The notes beneath the pieces are model-generated. The model had not been told where the DNA came from. It did not search any database and worked only from the letters and a program-made list of their open reading frames with translations. Shown here in pieces: positions 1 through 11,617 of a stretch of 64,000 nt of DNA. The DNA comes from Azolla caroliniana. Its lineage: Eukaryota; Polypodiophyta. The stretch spans positions 14,074,001-14,138,000 of the forward strand of contig JBHGNT010000004.1 in assembly GCA_043228905.1 (NCBI GenBank), written 5' to 3'. The first letter of the stretch is position 1, and every line of letters starts with the position of its first letter. The translations under genes and the position numbers were made by a program.

Positions 1-347
1 GAGCGACCTCACTTGAAGTGGGTCAAGCCCTATGTACTCAACATCATTATGGCTATTGGCGTTTCTTTACGTAACGAAATCGAGGTCATCAATGGGGTTA
101 TCAACAATAAAAAATTGTTGAAAAAGGGATGGTGACAACGCCACTCTCACAAAAATGTGAGGACGGCCACCAATATCCTTTTCCCGACAAGGACAACTTT
201 CGATATAATCACGTAATAACGAATATACACATATGTTTACTTATCACATATATACGATCAAATACGTATATATGTGACCACATATGCCTATATTAAACAT
301 ATCGTTATATTAAATAGCCACAAATGATGTGATCGAGATACGTAATC

Positions 348-590
348 GAGGTATATACCTCTACGCACACGAAACATCCAGAAATAAGAGATCATCGTAA
401 TATGCAATTGAGGTATTGACCTCTTACGCATACGAGACCAACCGCATATCGTTTACAACAAATCAAGGTATTAAACTCATACGCAAATGTAACATATGTT
501 CGTGAACGTAATACGTAATTGAGGTATTAACCTCGTACGCATACGACGCTCATCACATATTATTAATATGTCAAATGAGGTATTGACCTC
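348..590. repeat. Array of five palindromic GAGGT-N4-ACCTC motifs
   Basis: The motif GAGGTATTGACCTC or a close variant occurs at 348-361, 410-423, 465-478, 521-534 and 577-590, so the period is 55-62 bp. Each core is an inverted repeat with 5-bp arms, although the 465 unit is degenerate. The spacers share words such as CATACG and CGTAAT. The second 1.3-kb repeat has the same five units at matching spacing. No coding sequence overlaps it. A protein-binding array is possible but not shown. Confidence 0.75.
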
Positions 591-835
591 GTGCACATAT
601 GTAAACGTTTTCGATAATCAATTAAAGACCACTACAACATCATTGACTTAATGAAAAAAAATGACATATAAACTAAACACATGATTAGATGGGAGAAGAG
701 AGAATAGAAAAAAAATTCTGGAAAGAGTTACCGAAGTTCTTTGTTGATCGTTGTCTGGATCAAGGCCGACCGCACATTGATCGATCACCATCAATCAAAC
801 GACAAATGAAAAACAAAGAAACATTAGTACATAAA

Positions 836-846
836 TCTGATACCAA
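836..846 (-). other. Copia-type primer-binding site remnant (minus strand)
   Basis: Read on the minus strand this is TTGGTATCAGA, which matches the usual plant copia site TGGTATCAGAGC (complementary to the 3' end of initiator methionine tRNA) over its first nine bases. It lies directly next to the inner edge of the LTR at 848. The equivalent site in copy 2 (17121-17132) is a perfect 12-base match. Confidence 0.6.
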
Positions 847-847
847 A

Positions 848-1302
848 TATTAGAGATCTAGGTACTAAAGTAAGCTTAAGATAAGGATAAAGTAATGATA
901 GATAGAAAGGAGAAAGAGAAAGAAGGGTGCCGATCCACCCGACCACCCCCGACCGAAGGGATCGAGAAGGACTCGAGCCTCGATCGGCGTCCCATACCAC
1001 CGCCGTGGCGTTGAGTCGTACCTGGTTCTGGCGCGCTCGCTACAAGGTTGACCCACCACAAGAGCAGAGTCTCGATGTAGTCAAAAGATTATCAAATGAG
1101 GGTAGCTAGGCCTCTTATTTATAGCGATACCCAAGGCCCCCAAGCAAGTTCACACTTGACCAAATGGGTTGTCTCAATCCCGAGGATTAAAAGTAATCCT
1201 CCCCTTCTTTACACTCTCGTTTAACCCTCACACTTATCCACGTGTATAGAATACTACGGTAAATTCTCACCACGGCATATTAAATGGTCATGCCCGTAAC
1301 AA
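848..1302 (-). mobile_element. Copia-type LTR, minus strand (copy 1)
   Basis: On the minus strand it starts TGTTACGGGC and ends CTCTAATA, next to the primer-binding site, and is 455 bp long. It carries a TATA box (1114-1124). Its outer edge abuts a plus-strand copia integrase sequence, which it interrupts. The terminal CA has decayed to TA. No matching 3' LTR is visible in the window for this copy. Confidence 0.65.
1114..1124 (-). promoter_or_regulatory. LTR TATA box
   Basis: The minus strand reads CTATAAATAAG inside the LTR, a good plant TATA box at a position expected for the U3/R border. It is conserved at 17407-17417 in copy 2. Confidence 0.55.
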
Positions 1303-3743
1303 AAATGGAGTTGCTAAGAGAAAAAGCAAAACTTTGGTGAACATAGCAAGGGCATTAATGATAGAGAAAAATATGCCATTGTATTATTGGGCAGAAGCTG
1401 TAAACACGGCAAACTACATTCTAAATAGATGTAAAACATTGAGAGTACATGAAGTAACTCCTGAAGAGTGTTTCTATGGTAGAAAGTCTAGTTTAGAACA
1501 CTTAAAAGTGTTTGGATGCCTTGCATTTGTACATGTACCTGCTGAAGTGAGAAATAAGCTTGATCCAAAAGCTGAAAAACGTATTTTTGTTGGATATTCA
1601 GAAGAGCAAAAAGGGTATAGATGTTATAACCCTCTGACAAAAAAGATCGTGGTAAGTCGGGATGTAATATTTGATGAGTTGGGCAGCTAGTACAACCCAA
1701 AACAGAATGCAGAGATTGATGAAGACAATGAAAATGAAGACAGAGATAAATCTGAAAATGTAAGAGAGAGCCATAGAGATGGAAGCAATGTTGGACAACA
1801 AAGTCCAAAATCAACAGAATGCTCTAGACCATCTAAAAACTTAGGTGGTAAATCTGATTCAAATGCATGGAGTGGAAAACATGCAGGACATAAAAAATAT
1901 GATGATAAAAAGGGAAAACAGAAAATGCCAGAATATGAAATGCTAGATGATGGGTCCAAAAACATGGAAGATGCAAATTCAGATATATCATTGGATGATG
2001 AGATTGGTATACGAGCCCTGAAAATCCCTAGTATGGAAAAAGCAATGAAGGATGCAAATTAGAAACTGAGAAGATCAGATAGAGAGAGAAAGACTGTTGA
2101 AATATTTGGCTATGGCACATATATGGCTATGCATTATGCATACATGTCTAAAGTGGTACAAATCCCTGATCCAAACAGTTTTGATGAAGCAAAAGCTGAG
2201 AAAAAATGGGTGAATGCAATGCAAGAAGAGATTGATGCATTGGCTGAAAACAGAACATGGGATTTAGTGAAGTTACCAAAAGGAAAAAATGTGGTAGGTT
2301 ACAAATGGGTCTACAAGACAAAGCATGATTCCAATGGAAATGTTAGTAGACATAAAGCAAGACTTGTTGCAAAAGGATTTGCCCAAATGCAAGGAATTGA
2401 TTATGATGAAACATTTGCACCAGTTGCAAATATGGCAACCTTGAGAACACTACTTGTTGTGAGTGCAGCCAAAAGATGGGTTCTGCACCATATGGATGTA
2501 AAAAATGTTTTTTTACATGGTAACTTAGAAGAACAAGTGTATATTTGTCAACCACTAGGTTTTGAAGACAAGAAGCATCCTGAATATGTGTGTAAGCTGA
2601 AAAAGGCTCTCTATGGACTAAAACAAGCACCGCGAGCATGGCACAGGGAACTTTCAGAATCTCTGAAAAAATTTGCTTTCAAAATGTCAAAGGTTGATCC
2701 ATCATTAGATTTAAAGAAGATAAATGATTTCATTGTTGTGATCTTGATATATGTTGATGATCTAATCATTGGAGGTGATTCTATGGAAGAGATAAGTAAG
2801 TTGAAAAAAAATTTGGAAATGCAATTTCAGATGAAGGATTAGGGAGAGCTGAGATACTTTCTTGGCATTGAGATGATTAGATCTGAAAGTGGTATATATA
2901 TGTTGCAAAAACAGTATGCAACAACTATGTTGAAGAAGTATGGTATGCTTGGATGCAAACCTATTGGTATACTAGATAAGAACTGCAAATTGAGGACTGA
3001 TTCGGGAGCCAAAATAGAAGATGTAAACATGTACAGGTCTATGGTGGGCAGCCTCATATATTTGACCATAACAAGACCTGATTTGAGTTATGTTGTTGGA
3101 TTAGTCAGCCAGTTTATGCAACCAACAAAGCCACATTTGGATTGCATAAGAAGAATTTTGAGGTATGTAAAAGCTACTGAGTACCATGGACTGTTTATAG
3201 GGCTGATCTAGACATAAAGTTGGAAGGATATACATATGTTGATTGGGTTGGAAGCCAAACTGACAGAAGATACACACGTGGATATATGTTTACATTGGGA
3301 AGTGTAGCCATCTCATGGAGTAGCAAGAAACAAGCTAATGTTGCATTGTCAAGTACGGAAGCTGAGTATAGAGGAGCTGCAATAGCTATTTGTGAAGAGG
3401 TATGGATCAGAAGATTGCTTTCTGATTTGGGAGAATATATAGATGGTGTTGTCACAATTTGGTGTGACAATAGAGCAACATTCAGCTCGCAAGAAATCTA
3501 GTGTTCCATGCAAGAACAAAGCACATTGAAGTGCATTATCACTTTGTTAGAGAAAAAGTGATTGATGGAGAAGTGGATCTGTTGTATGTAAGTACAAATC
3601 AACAAGTGGCTGATATTCTTACGAAGGGATTGAGCATGGAAAAACATACACAGTTTAGAGACATGATGGGAGTTATAACCATCGGCATGGTAGCTAAAAA
3701 GCATGAACAAAAGAAGATTGAAGAAGACCTCAAGAAAGGATAA
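1303..3743 (+). pseudogene. Copia pol fragment: integrase C-terminus, reverse transcriptase, RNase H
   Basis: This is the 3' half of a Ty1/copia polyprotein. Integrase is cut by the LTR insertion just before the NGVAKRK motif and continues through WAEAVNTANYILNR and the end-of-integrase block ending VSRDVIFDE (to about 1680). An acidic linker follows. Reverse transcriptase starts near 2123, with YKWVYKTK, MDVKNVFLHG and catalytic YVDDLIIGG near 2749. RNase H motifs (STEAEYRGAA, WCDNRATF, RTKHIEVHYHFVREKV) lie at 3340-3580. In-frame stops occur at 1688-1690, 2060-2062 and 2840-2842, and frameshifts near 3205 and 3495. Gag, protease and the integrase N-terminus are missing. It cannot encode a working product. 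The reverse transcriptase resembles that of the copia at 51983-57623. Confidence 0.92.
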
Positions 3744-3761
3744 GTTGAGCTTGATTTGGAG

Positions 3762-4112
3762 TGTTGAGAAGCAAGTTCAACAAAGCTATGTGAAGCTTAT
3801 TCAGAAATAAGCTATAGTAGCTATTAGCTAATTAGCTACTAGTGGACATAAAGGTGAAACAACTATTTAGCTACAGACATCTAATTAGCTGCATATATAA
3901 GTCACTTATGTACTTAGGTAAAAAGTAGAAAAGTAGTAAGTAGTGTAGAGAGAGTAAGAACAGAAAAACAAAAAGTAGACGAGAGCGAGTTGAGCTCTAC
4001 GTGTAATGAAGTAGAAGTTTTTTGGATTGTGCAGCGGTAAGCCTCCTTCCCCTTCCCTTTTTCTGTCTTGAGCACTAAACGATCTAGCACATCACGATCC
4101 GCTGTGCACACA
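3762..4112 (+). mobile_element. 3' LTR of the copia at 1303-3743
   Basis: The start TGTTGAG follows a purine-rich tract and the conserved GTTGAGCTTGA word of this copia family. A TATA box (TATATAA, 3893-3900) lies inside. The end is placed at a CACA at 4110-4112, where a minus-strand gypsy gag frame begins, giving about 351 bp, which fits the 351-369 bp of related LTRs here. A perfect 14-bp palindrome TAGCTAATTAGCTA sits at 3825-3838. The right edge is approximate. Confidence 0.6.
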
Positions 4113-5099
4113 GAAGAGCCAAAGCACCTTTGTAACAGTTTGCACGTAGTAAATCATTGGGACCCAATACATAGTGAGGGAAAGAACATTCACAATTACT
4201 TAAATGATGTGTATAGACCCGAAGGACATTAGGAATCTGACCTTTATAGTCTGCAGCTTTAGCTTTGATGTTGTGTTGTTTCCATTGCAGCTTTTGACAT
4301 TGCTCTTTTGTATGACCCTTCTTTTTGTAGAATACGCAAAAAGGATGTTGTCGCTTACAATCACGATTCGTGAATTCGTTGGGTGTCTTGCGTTTCCCAG
4401 CGAATTGCAACTGCTTAGTCCCGAGCGCTTTGTTGGGTTTGTTGTGGTCCTTCTTTGAAGTGCATTGATAGCAAAGAACTATTTCAACGGCCTCTTCAAA
4501 GGATTTTGGATCCTTATCGTGCACTATCCAGTGATAGTCCGAATTGGGGATGCCATTGACAAAACAAGCTATTAACCGATTGTCCCCTTCTAGACCCGAT
4601 TTTTGGATTTGGGTTCTAGCATGGTGGACATAGTCTTCTAGTGAGGAAAACTTCTTGCTAGAGAGATTCATTAAAGATTGAGTTGCCTCGGTTCGAGAGA
4701 TTGCCCCTTAAAAATTGTGACAAAATCTATCCAGGTAACGCGGCGGCGTTACCCCCTAGTTCTCGGCCGAACATATGCAATCTTCGTACTATTTGACGTG
4801 GGATAGAACTCAAAATGAGACTCCCATCGGCCCAACAACGTGCAGATTGCTTCTTCGATTTTTAACGACAAACGATGGTTCACCTGTCGCTCATCAGGTC
4901 AATTAGTCTCACGTTGTAAACTAATGACACGTGCCTCGAGAGCACTTTGAGATTGCCGAAGTTTGGTCATTTGTTGAGCGGCGAAACTAAGGTATTGGCT
5001 TATTTGTGAAAAATACATCTCAATGGACATTTGTCCAGGAGGATTTCCTTGAGTTCCTTCCGCTTAAGCGTATGACATCAAGTCGTTATTTTGAGCCAT
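4113..5099 (-). pseudogene. Gypsy gag (retrotransposon Gag), broken
   Basis: Read on the minus strand from ATG at 5099 (MAQNNDLMSY) this is a gypsy Gag: an N-terminal coiled-coil-like Gln-rich part, the capsid motif GRWESHFEF, then LEDYVHHARTQIQKSGLEGD and a degenerate zinc knuckle near 4290-4330 in which the second Cys of C-x2-C-x4-H-x4-C is Tyr (CVFYKKKGHTKEQC). Stops occur soon after the start and in the middle, so it is dead. It ends at 4113, where the copia LTR begins, so the downstream pol of this element should lie left of the window. The same family recurs on the plus strand at 38319-38898. Confidence 0.75.
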
Positions 5100-5469
5100 T
5101 GAATGATTTTTTCTGGCAAAGAAATAGGATAAGGTCAGAGAAATAGTCATAACATCATGTCGTGATGTAAACATATCATGGACAAACATTAATCGATATC
5201 ATGATCTCACCTCAATACCCCTCTAGAAGTATGAGATGAGGTTGAAGATTAGGTTACTATGGTAACACAAAGGTGTTTTAAAAACCATGGGGGTGACAAA
5301 TAAATGTCTTTCCCTGATCTCTATAACGATTTTTTCATGGCGGCTCCCTGAGGCTTAACCATGTATGTTCGCGTCATCAATAATTTATACACGAAAAAAA
5401 TGTTAACAATAAACTATGGTGCCCACATATGTGGTTTCGGCTCTTTAAGTATTATTACGAGGACCCCGA
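5100..5469 (-). other. Leader, primer-site candidate and LTR fragment of the minus-strand gypsy
   Basis: This non-coding stretch lies 5' of the minus-strand gag. The minus strand has TGGTTAAGCCTCAGGGAG at 5344-5361, and a similar sequence occurs upstream of the sister gag at about 38035, so it is the probable primer-binding site. From 5362 the sequence should be the element's 5' LTR, interrupted at 5469 by the Tat-like gypsy and resuming at 15898. No reading frame is supported. Confidence 0.5.
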
Positions 5470-5924
5470 TGTTGTCCAGAGGACAAAAATGTAAAATTAG
5501 CAAATTAGCAAACGCCGAGTCCGAGTATCACGGGCCACTGATGGCTCGGCTGTGTGTTAGGGGAAAAGTTATTTAAACGAGGAGCAGTACCTCAGAAAAG
5601 GAGAGAGAAAAATATAGGCGGAAGCACTAGCTTAGTCATTCGTAATTAGATAAACTCGTAAGGTCACCGGCCATAGGCCGTGTTATGTAACCCTTTTCTG
5701 CCATAGTAATATATCTTAATTGTGCCTATTTGTGCTGCATCAGTCTGTGGTTCGATCTATACCTATGAGTTTCACGCCGCCACGTCTATCAAAACCTCGC
5801 TAGTGTTTTCTCTCTAAGCCCTGTATCTCTCTCGCCGCCTCTGTACGAGCCTTCACGTACCATGCCCTTGAAGACCGATAGACGCAGATCTATCGAAGGT
5901 GTTCACCCAAAGGAACGGGTAACA
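5470..5924 (+). mobile_element. 5' LTR of the Tat-like gypsy
   Basis: It begins TGTTGTCCAGAGG and ends GGGTAACA. It is preceded by CCCGA. It contains a TA-rich box (TTATTTAAAC near 5568) that could serve as a TATA element. Nearly identical to 15438-15892. Confidence 0.95.
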
Positions 5925-5929
5925 CAATT

Positions 5930-5947
5930 TGGCACGCCCGGTTACAG
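5930..5947 (+). other. Primer-binding site
   Basis: TGGCACGCCCGGTTACAG begins five bases after the 5' LTR. The second Tat-like element has TGGCACGCCCAGTGATC at the same place (39304). The shared first ten bases support a tRNA primer site; I do not assign the tRNA. Confidence 0.7.
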
Positions 5948-5971
5948 CTGTGAGTGCACAACGAACTTCGT

Positions 5972-7770
5972 TGAAGGGAAGCACCAGCCGCCGTTACGGC
6001 GCCCTCTCGCACCACGAGGTCTCAGCCACCTGCCCGACGCCCTGAGCCAGTCGAAGGAACTTCGGACTCGGCGGTCACTTACCAATCCTTTCCCGATCAA
6101 TTGGGGGCTTGTCCAGGGAAATCCTCGCCACCGGACACTCGATCGCGAGTGGATTCACCACCAGAACCCCCGTCGAGCCCTCCAGAGGTCAATCAACCGG
6201 AACTAAACCCTTTTTCGGTGCTACTAGAAGAACCATAGTACGACATTATGCCATACCCATACCCACGATATGCCAACGGACCTGACGCGGAGTCACACAT
6301 CTGTGCCTTCATATCCACGTGGCAGGCTAACCACTCCACGCACCGCCTCACACCGGCCAAAATCGATGCCTCGAAGATTGCCGAGTTCACACTCTCCCTC
6401 AATGGACCGGCCGCACGATGGTACTCTCGCCTCGAAATAGGAGAGGCCACCACTTTCCAAATCATGCGCACAAAGTTCCTTGAGCTTTTTCATCGCGAGG
6501 TGCCTAAACGGGAACTGCTACGGCAATTCTTCTCTGTATGCCAGGAACCGCACGAAACGGTCGCGCAGTTCACGATCCGGTTCCAAGATCTCTACAGACA
6601 AGTGGCCGATGATGTCTTGGCACAACATATACCGGACACTTTCCTTTCCAGTTTACGAGAGCCTCTACGAACGACTCTCGCACTTACAAATTTCGCCAAC
6701 CATACTATCGAACAAGTCATAGCGCGCGTTCTCGCCCTCGATCGGAACCAGCACGGCACGGCCTTCTCGATGACATCCTTGCAAAACGCTCTTCCCCAAG
6801 AGGACAATCGCTTTCGCCAAGCCCTCCAATGCACGACGTGTTCAGGATCAAGGCACCTAGCCCTCGAATGTCCCCACCGACCACAGTGTCCGATCTGTCA
6901 GTCTCGAGCTCACATGGTCGAGCAGTGCGAATATAATATGCTGAACCGCACAACGGCAGCACCTGTCCGCCAGATCAAGCCATGCAATACATACTCTCGG
7001 CAGGAGGAGCGATATATCTACCACGACCAGGATAACGACCAACCGCGATCCCCGGATCGATGGCGCCGAAACGATGACTACCAACGTGATAATCGCCGTG
7101 ATTATTATCGCGATGACTGGCACGACGATTATGCTCGATACGATGACGATCGCGATGATCGGTATGACCGAAGGAACTCACGCATGGATCGGCGAAACGG
7201 CAATCGCAACACACGCAACAACAGAAGACCAAATCACAACCGCCGACGGGACGCTCCTCAACATGACCAACGCAACTCCAACGCACCTCAGAACAACCCA
7301 CCACCAAACGAGACCGAGGATCAACAACAACAACTTCCACACACAGACCGAGCGAACACCAGCAGCTCGGCTAACGTGACATGTTTTAAATGTAACCAAC
7401 CAGGCCACTACGCCACGCAATTTCCGACAACCAACCGTGGCAAGGCACCCGCGGTAAACAATATCATGGACGATGTTCAAACGGTCACTACCCGGAGTAA
7501 AGCGCAGACTACTCAGTGGCAAATCCAGGATGAAGTACGACAGGTAGCAAAAGAATGGGTTGACACGGCCAATAAAAATAATGTTGCATGCATGCAAACT
7601 GACATGAAGGACGGGCCCAGTGAAGTACCACAAACCCCGACACCATCCACGTCGTCGGAGGACAACCAGTTATGGGATGTTCTTACCAACTCCCGCATCT
7701 CACTGCCCCTACATAAACTGCTACCACTCATGCCGAGATTTCGGGACACCCTGGCGGCACTACAGGCCAA
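5972..7770 (+). pseudogene. Gag of the Tat-like gypsy
   Basis: This is a Ty3/gypsy Gag (capsid and nucleocapsid). The frame is open from about 5972 but shows no ATG before 6248, and a TAG at 6236-6238 (probably from CAG) precedes that ATG. Capsid motifs are FTLSLNGPAARWYSRL and FLELFHREVPKRELL. Three zinc knuckles follow: CTTCSGSRHLALEC and CPICQSRAHMVEQC at about 6835-6930 are complete, and CFKCNQPGHYATQF near 7383 has lost its last Cys to Phe. Between them is a very Asp/Arg/Tyr-rich stretch (about 7010-7300) and an Asn/Gln-rich one, expected to be disordered and RNA-binding. The frame runs on into protease without a stop. Confidence 0.88.
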
Positions 7771-8665
7771 TACTAAGGCCGTGACACCACCAGTACACCT
7801 CACCGAAGCAGGAACCGGTTCACCACTCATGGATTCTCAGAACCCAGCCATGCGAATCATCATTAAGGGACAAGACCTGCATGGATGCATCATCGACGGT
7901 GGATCCGGCGTAAACATTATTAGCGAATCAACGTGTCTCAAACTCGGCCTGAATCAATGGGAACCATGCCCCTTTTGGCTTCGGATGGCCGACACCCGCT
8001 CCGTTCGCCCCATTGGTTTAATCCGCCATCTCGACTTCACACTCGGAGGCCACATGTTCACGATCTCGGCCGTCGTGCTACGACTGGAGACACAAGGCGC
8101 CTACCCAATGTTACTAGGTTGACCATGGTTGCGTACAGCGAATATCAAGCAACATTGGCAACGCAACATGATCTCGTTCCGAAGAGGGAAGACAAAAGTC
8201 CGAATCATCACTAAAGAACGAGTCCCCGTCGCCCTCAACGCTTCGCCGTTATACGCGGAAGGGGTCCATATGCTCGACGGATTGGCCGATGAGGAGGTCG
8301 ATGACTTCCTAGATGATCATCCCACGATCATTCCTCTCTTCGAAATCAATGCCTTACCAACCATCGAGCCATCTAAAGACGAGGAAGTCACGGAGGAGTC
8401 ACCACCCCAGGATGAACCCGATGCAACCACAATTGCCGAGCTACGTCATGCTCGGGAGGCTTTCAAACGCGAACTCGCCATTTCACAACGAGTGAAAGCA
8501 TCAACCCTGGAAACAATAAACCTCGGTTCAGACGAGAATCCCCGTACGGTACAAATTGCCAATAATCTACCAACCGGTGAACGGGCATGTCTTGTTAAAT
8601 TACTCACCGACTACCAGGATGTTTTCGCTTGGTCTTACACTAATATGAAGGGGTTGGATCCTCAA
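7771..8665 (+). pseudogene. Aspartic protease and linker of the Tat-like gypsy
   Basis: This is the retroviral-type aspartic protease that would mature the polyprotein. The active site reads IDGGSGVNII (Asp codon at 7895), the DGGSG variant where most retroelements have D(T/S)G. The C-terminal motif LLG is followed at 8120-8122 by TGA where the sister element has CGA (LLGRPW), a CG-to-TG change. The linker to reverse transcriptase continues in the same frame to a TAA at 8666-8668. The DGGSG form is conserved enough that I read it as the family's normal site, not damage. Confidence 0.8.
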
Positions 8666-9990
8666 TAATACCAACATCAAATTCACATCTTACCCGACAC
8701 TCGGCCGGTTCAGCAGAGGCGCTACAGGATGAACCCCAACTACGCCGCTAAAGTCAAAGAGGAAATTGACAAGTTACTCCGAGTGGGCTTCATTCGCCCT
8801 GTTAAACGGGCTACATGGTTGAGCCCGATCGTAGTGGTCCCAAAGAAGAACGGAAAAATCCGCGTCTGCGTCGACTATCGGAAGCTTAACGCGGCAACAG
8901 TCACCGACGGTTTCCCTCTCCCATTCACGGATAGCGTCCTCGACACGGTAGCCGGCCACGAATGCTACAGTTTCCTCGACGGGTTCAGCGGCTATAATCA
9001 GATAAGAATGCACCTGGAGGATCAGGAGAAAACCGCTTTCGTCACGGAATGGGGTGTTTTTGTAGCAGAAGTCATGATGTTCGGTCTAAAAATGACACCG
9101 GCTACGTTCCAGCGCATCATCACTGAAATCTTTCATGACTACATCCCGACGTTCATGCAAGTTTTTCTCGACGATTTCGCCGTGTATGGCCATCGACGGG
9201 AACACATGACCCAGTTACAACTCTGCCTGGACCGATGTCGCCAAGCTCGATTGAGTTTAAACCCGGCGAAATGCGCGTTCTTAGTCACCAGCGGCAACCT
9301 TCTCGGCCACATTGTCAGTCAAGAAGGCATCGCTATGGACCCGGATAAAGTAAAGGCAATCATGGATGCCACCACACCCTCGAACGCTAAGGCACTAAGC
9401 CGGTTTTTGGGACAGATCCGGTGGCACAGCCGAATGATACGACACATGGCCGATTTCGCGACACCCTTACACGCCGCAGTCCATCGCCTTCCTTTCCAAT
9501 GGACGTCAGTCGAGGATACGGCTTATCAGACCCTGAAACGAATGTTGTCACATGCCCTGGAGGTCCAGTCTCCGGTTTGGTCCGAACCGTTTCACGTCTT
9601 CGTAGATGCTTCGGACATCGCCATCGGAAGTGCTCTGATGCAATGCACACCCCCAATTTGGTATAGGCCCGTGTACTACGCCAGCCGACGACTCTCGACC
9701 GCGGAAAAGAATTACTCCACCACCGAGCGGGAGGCCCTCGGTATGATTTATAGCATCAATAAATTTCAGCATTACCTCTTGGGCCGAAAATTTACCTTTC
9801 ACGTGGATCACTCGGCCTTTATTTATTTGGTCAATAAACAAGCCCTCACCAGAAGGTTGGCTCGGTGGATGCTCCTACTACAAGACTTTGATTTTCAGAT
9901 TCAACATCGACCCGGGGTACAACATCCCATCGCCGACTACTTGAGCCGTCTTGAGTCAGGAGAACCGGCGAAAACAACGTACGACGAGCT
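8666..9990 (+). pseudogene. Reverse transcriptase and RNase H of the Tat-like gypsy
   Basis: The domain copies the RNA genome into DNA. Motifs in order: IDKLLRVGFIRPV, WLSPIVVVPKKNGKIR, VCVDYRKLNAATVTDGFPLP, FSGYNQIRM, catalytic FLDDFAVYG near 9163-9176, and LLGHIVSQEGI. RNase H follows, with FHVFVDASDIAIGSAL, the acidic YSTTEREALGMIYS, TFHVDHSA and the end HPIADYLSR near 9950. It is uninterrupted from the TAA at 8666 to 10369. It is 60-70% identical by eye to the second element's copy at 41860-43110. The frame is shared with gag, so a single Gag-Pol translation without frameshifting was likely. Confidence 0.92.
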
Positions 9991-11386
9991 ACCGGACACC
10001 AGCCTATTTAACCTGACCATTGTACCAGACGATAACAGAGATGAATGGATCACGGAGATGACCCATTTTCTCACTACCGGTGTACCTCCCGAGCACATGA
10101 CCCTTGACACGAGAAAACGCCTAGTAGTGCGTAGCCGGAATTTTTGCCTCGTCTCGGACATTCTCTACCACAAAGGCTCGGACGGCATATGGCGCCGAGC
10201 GATTCGGCAGTTCGAGAAGAACGTCGTTCTTCAGGAAGCCCACCAAGGAGTAGTTGGGGGACACTACGCCGGGGATTCCACGGCAAGGAAAGTTTGGCAA
10301 AGTGGATTATGGTGGCCAACAACGAAGAAAGATGCTCACGAGTTTTGCAGGCAGTGCGATTTGTGCCAATGACTGGGGCAACCAATGGAACAGTCACGGA
10401 TGCCACACCAGCCGATTCTTCCGTTGGACCCATTTCAAAAATGGGGTTTGGATTTTGTAGGCCCTTTCAAACCACCCGCGGCCCGAACAGGGAATAGATA
10501 TATTATCATTGCCACGGATTACTGCACCAAATGGGTCGAGGCTAAGGCACTCCAAGATAACACGGCGGCATCCACGGCTAAATTTGTGTACGAGCACCTC
10601 TGGTGCCGTTACGGATGTCCAATCGAGCTCGTTAGTGACCAAGGTGGGCACTTCATCAATCATATAATACGTGAGCTTACACACCACTACGCGGTGGTGC
10701 ACAAGAAAAGCACACCATACTACCCGCAGGCGAACGGCTTGGCAGAATCGACCAATAAAATCCTCCAAACCATACTGAAGAAGATCGTCAATGAAAACAG
10801 GACCGATTGGGATGACAAACTCCAGAGCGCGCTATGGGCATATCGTACGACTTTCAAAACAAGCATACAATCGACCCCCTTTCGAATGGCGTTCGGGTTA
10901 GAAGCTGTAATGCCCGTCGAGTTCCAAGTCCCGAGCCTCCGAGTTCAAGTCAAAGCACAGCTCCCCGAGGCCGAATCCGAGCAATACCGGCTGGAACAAC
11001 TCCTCAAACTCGGGGAAGATAGGATAGAGAGTATGGCCCAGCTCGAACAACGCCAACGGCAACGCAAGGCTTTCGTGGATCGACATCGACATGGGCTAGA
11101 GAAGGAGCTCACCATCGGCAAACCAGTTCTTCTTTTCCAAACACGACTCGGGTCAATGCCGGGAAAATTAAGATTTCGGTGGACCGGTCCATTCTGGATC
11201 ATCGACGAGTTCAATGGGACGTTCCAGCTCGGCACACTCGCCGGCGACACGGTCAAAAGCTGGGCCAATGGTTTTCGGCTTAGACCATATCGAGGGACTA
11301 CACCACCCAACCCGTTTACCGAGCCACACGGCACCAACGAGACTCGGGAGATCACCACGGAGGACGCCACGTGTCCCCCTGAATAA
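9991..11386 (+). pseudogene. Integrase of the Tat-like gypsy
   Basis: The integrase inserts the cDNA into the genome. A His-His-Cys-Cys zinc domain (HYAGDSTARKVWQSGLWW ... CRQCDLCQ) ends at 10369. The next codon is TGA (10370-10372) where the sister element has CGA (CQRLGQ), again a CG-to-TG change. The core follows with catalytic Asp in GLDFVGPF (about 10450), Asp in VSDQGGHF (about 10635) and Glu in NGLAESTN (about 10742). The C-terminal part has the GPF/Y-like motif WTGPFWI. No chromodomain is visible. The frame ends at 11386. Confidence 0.9.
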
Positions 11387-11617
11387 GGACTCACCCACCT
11401 TCTTGAAATTAATAAAAGTAGTAGTAGGTAGGATTAACCATAGTTTAGCCACTGTTTAGCTACACCTACACCACCCACCTAGGCACCCACAATTTTAGGA
11501 GCACCCCTCGCCACCACTCAGTTAGAACCTATTTAAGTTGTTCACACATGCAAACCACATGCAAAGCACTAGAAGCACCCCACTCACCTTCAGGACACGT
11601 GGTGCTAGTCACTTATT
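11387..11617 (+). other. Spacer between pol and the extra ORF
   Basis: There are 231 bp with no supported frame. An AATAAA-like word is present near 11411 and several CACC-rich words. It may hold a second promoter or splice acceptor for the downstream ORF, but nothing diagnostic is visible. Confidence 0.3.

Larger units (their letters stand above)
1..1302 (-). repeat. Dispersed 1.3-kb repeat, copy 1 (cut by window start)
   Basis: This stretch is closely similar along its whole length to 16289-17595, in the same orientation. The shared unit has a left part without coding sequence, rich in TATA/CGTA words and carrying a palindrome array (348-590), and a right part that reads as a copia-type LTR on the minus strand (848-1302). 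Its right edge falls abruptly inside a copia integrase frame, so it is an insertion there. The left edge lies outside the window. Orientation is called from the primer-binding-site match and the TATA box on the minus strand, but the left edge of copy 2 gives a conflicting plus-strand signal. Confidence 0.8.

Noticed and set aside
5862-6206. 114-codon frame MPLKTDRRRS at the start of the Tat-like gypsy
   Set aside because: It crosses the LTR end and primer site in a frame different from gag; the gag frame (open from 5972) has better composition.
6975-7340. Antisense frames opposite the Asp/Arg/Tyr-rich part of Gag
   Set aside because: They mirror the biased codon composition of the sense frame and have no supporting motifs.
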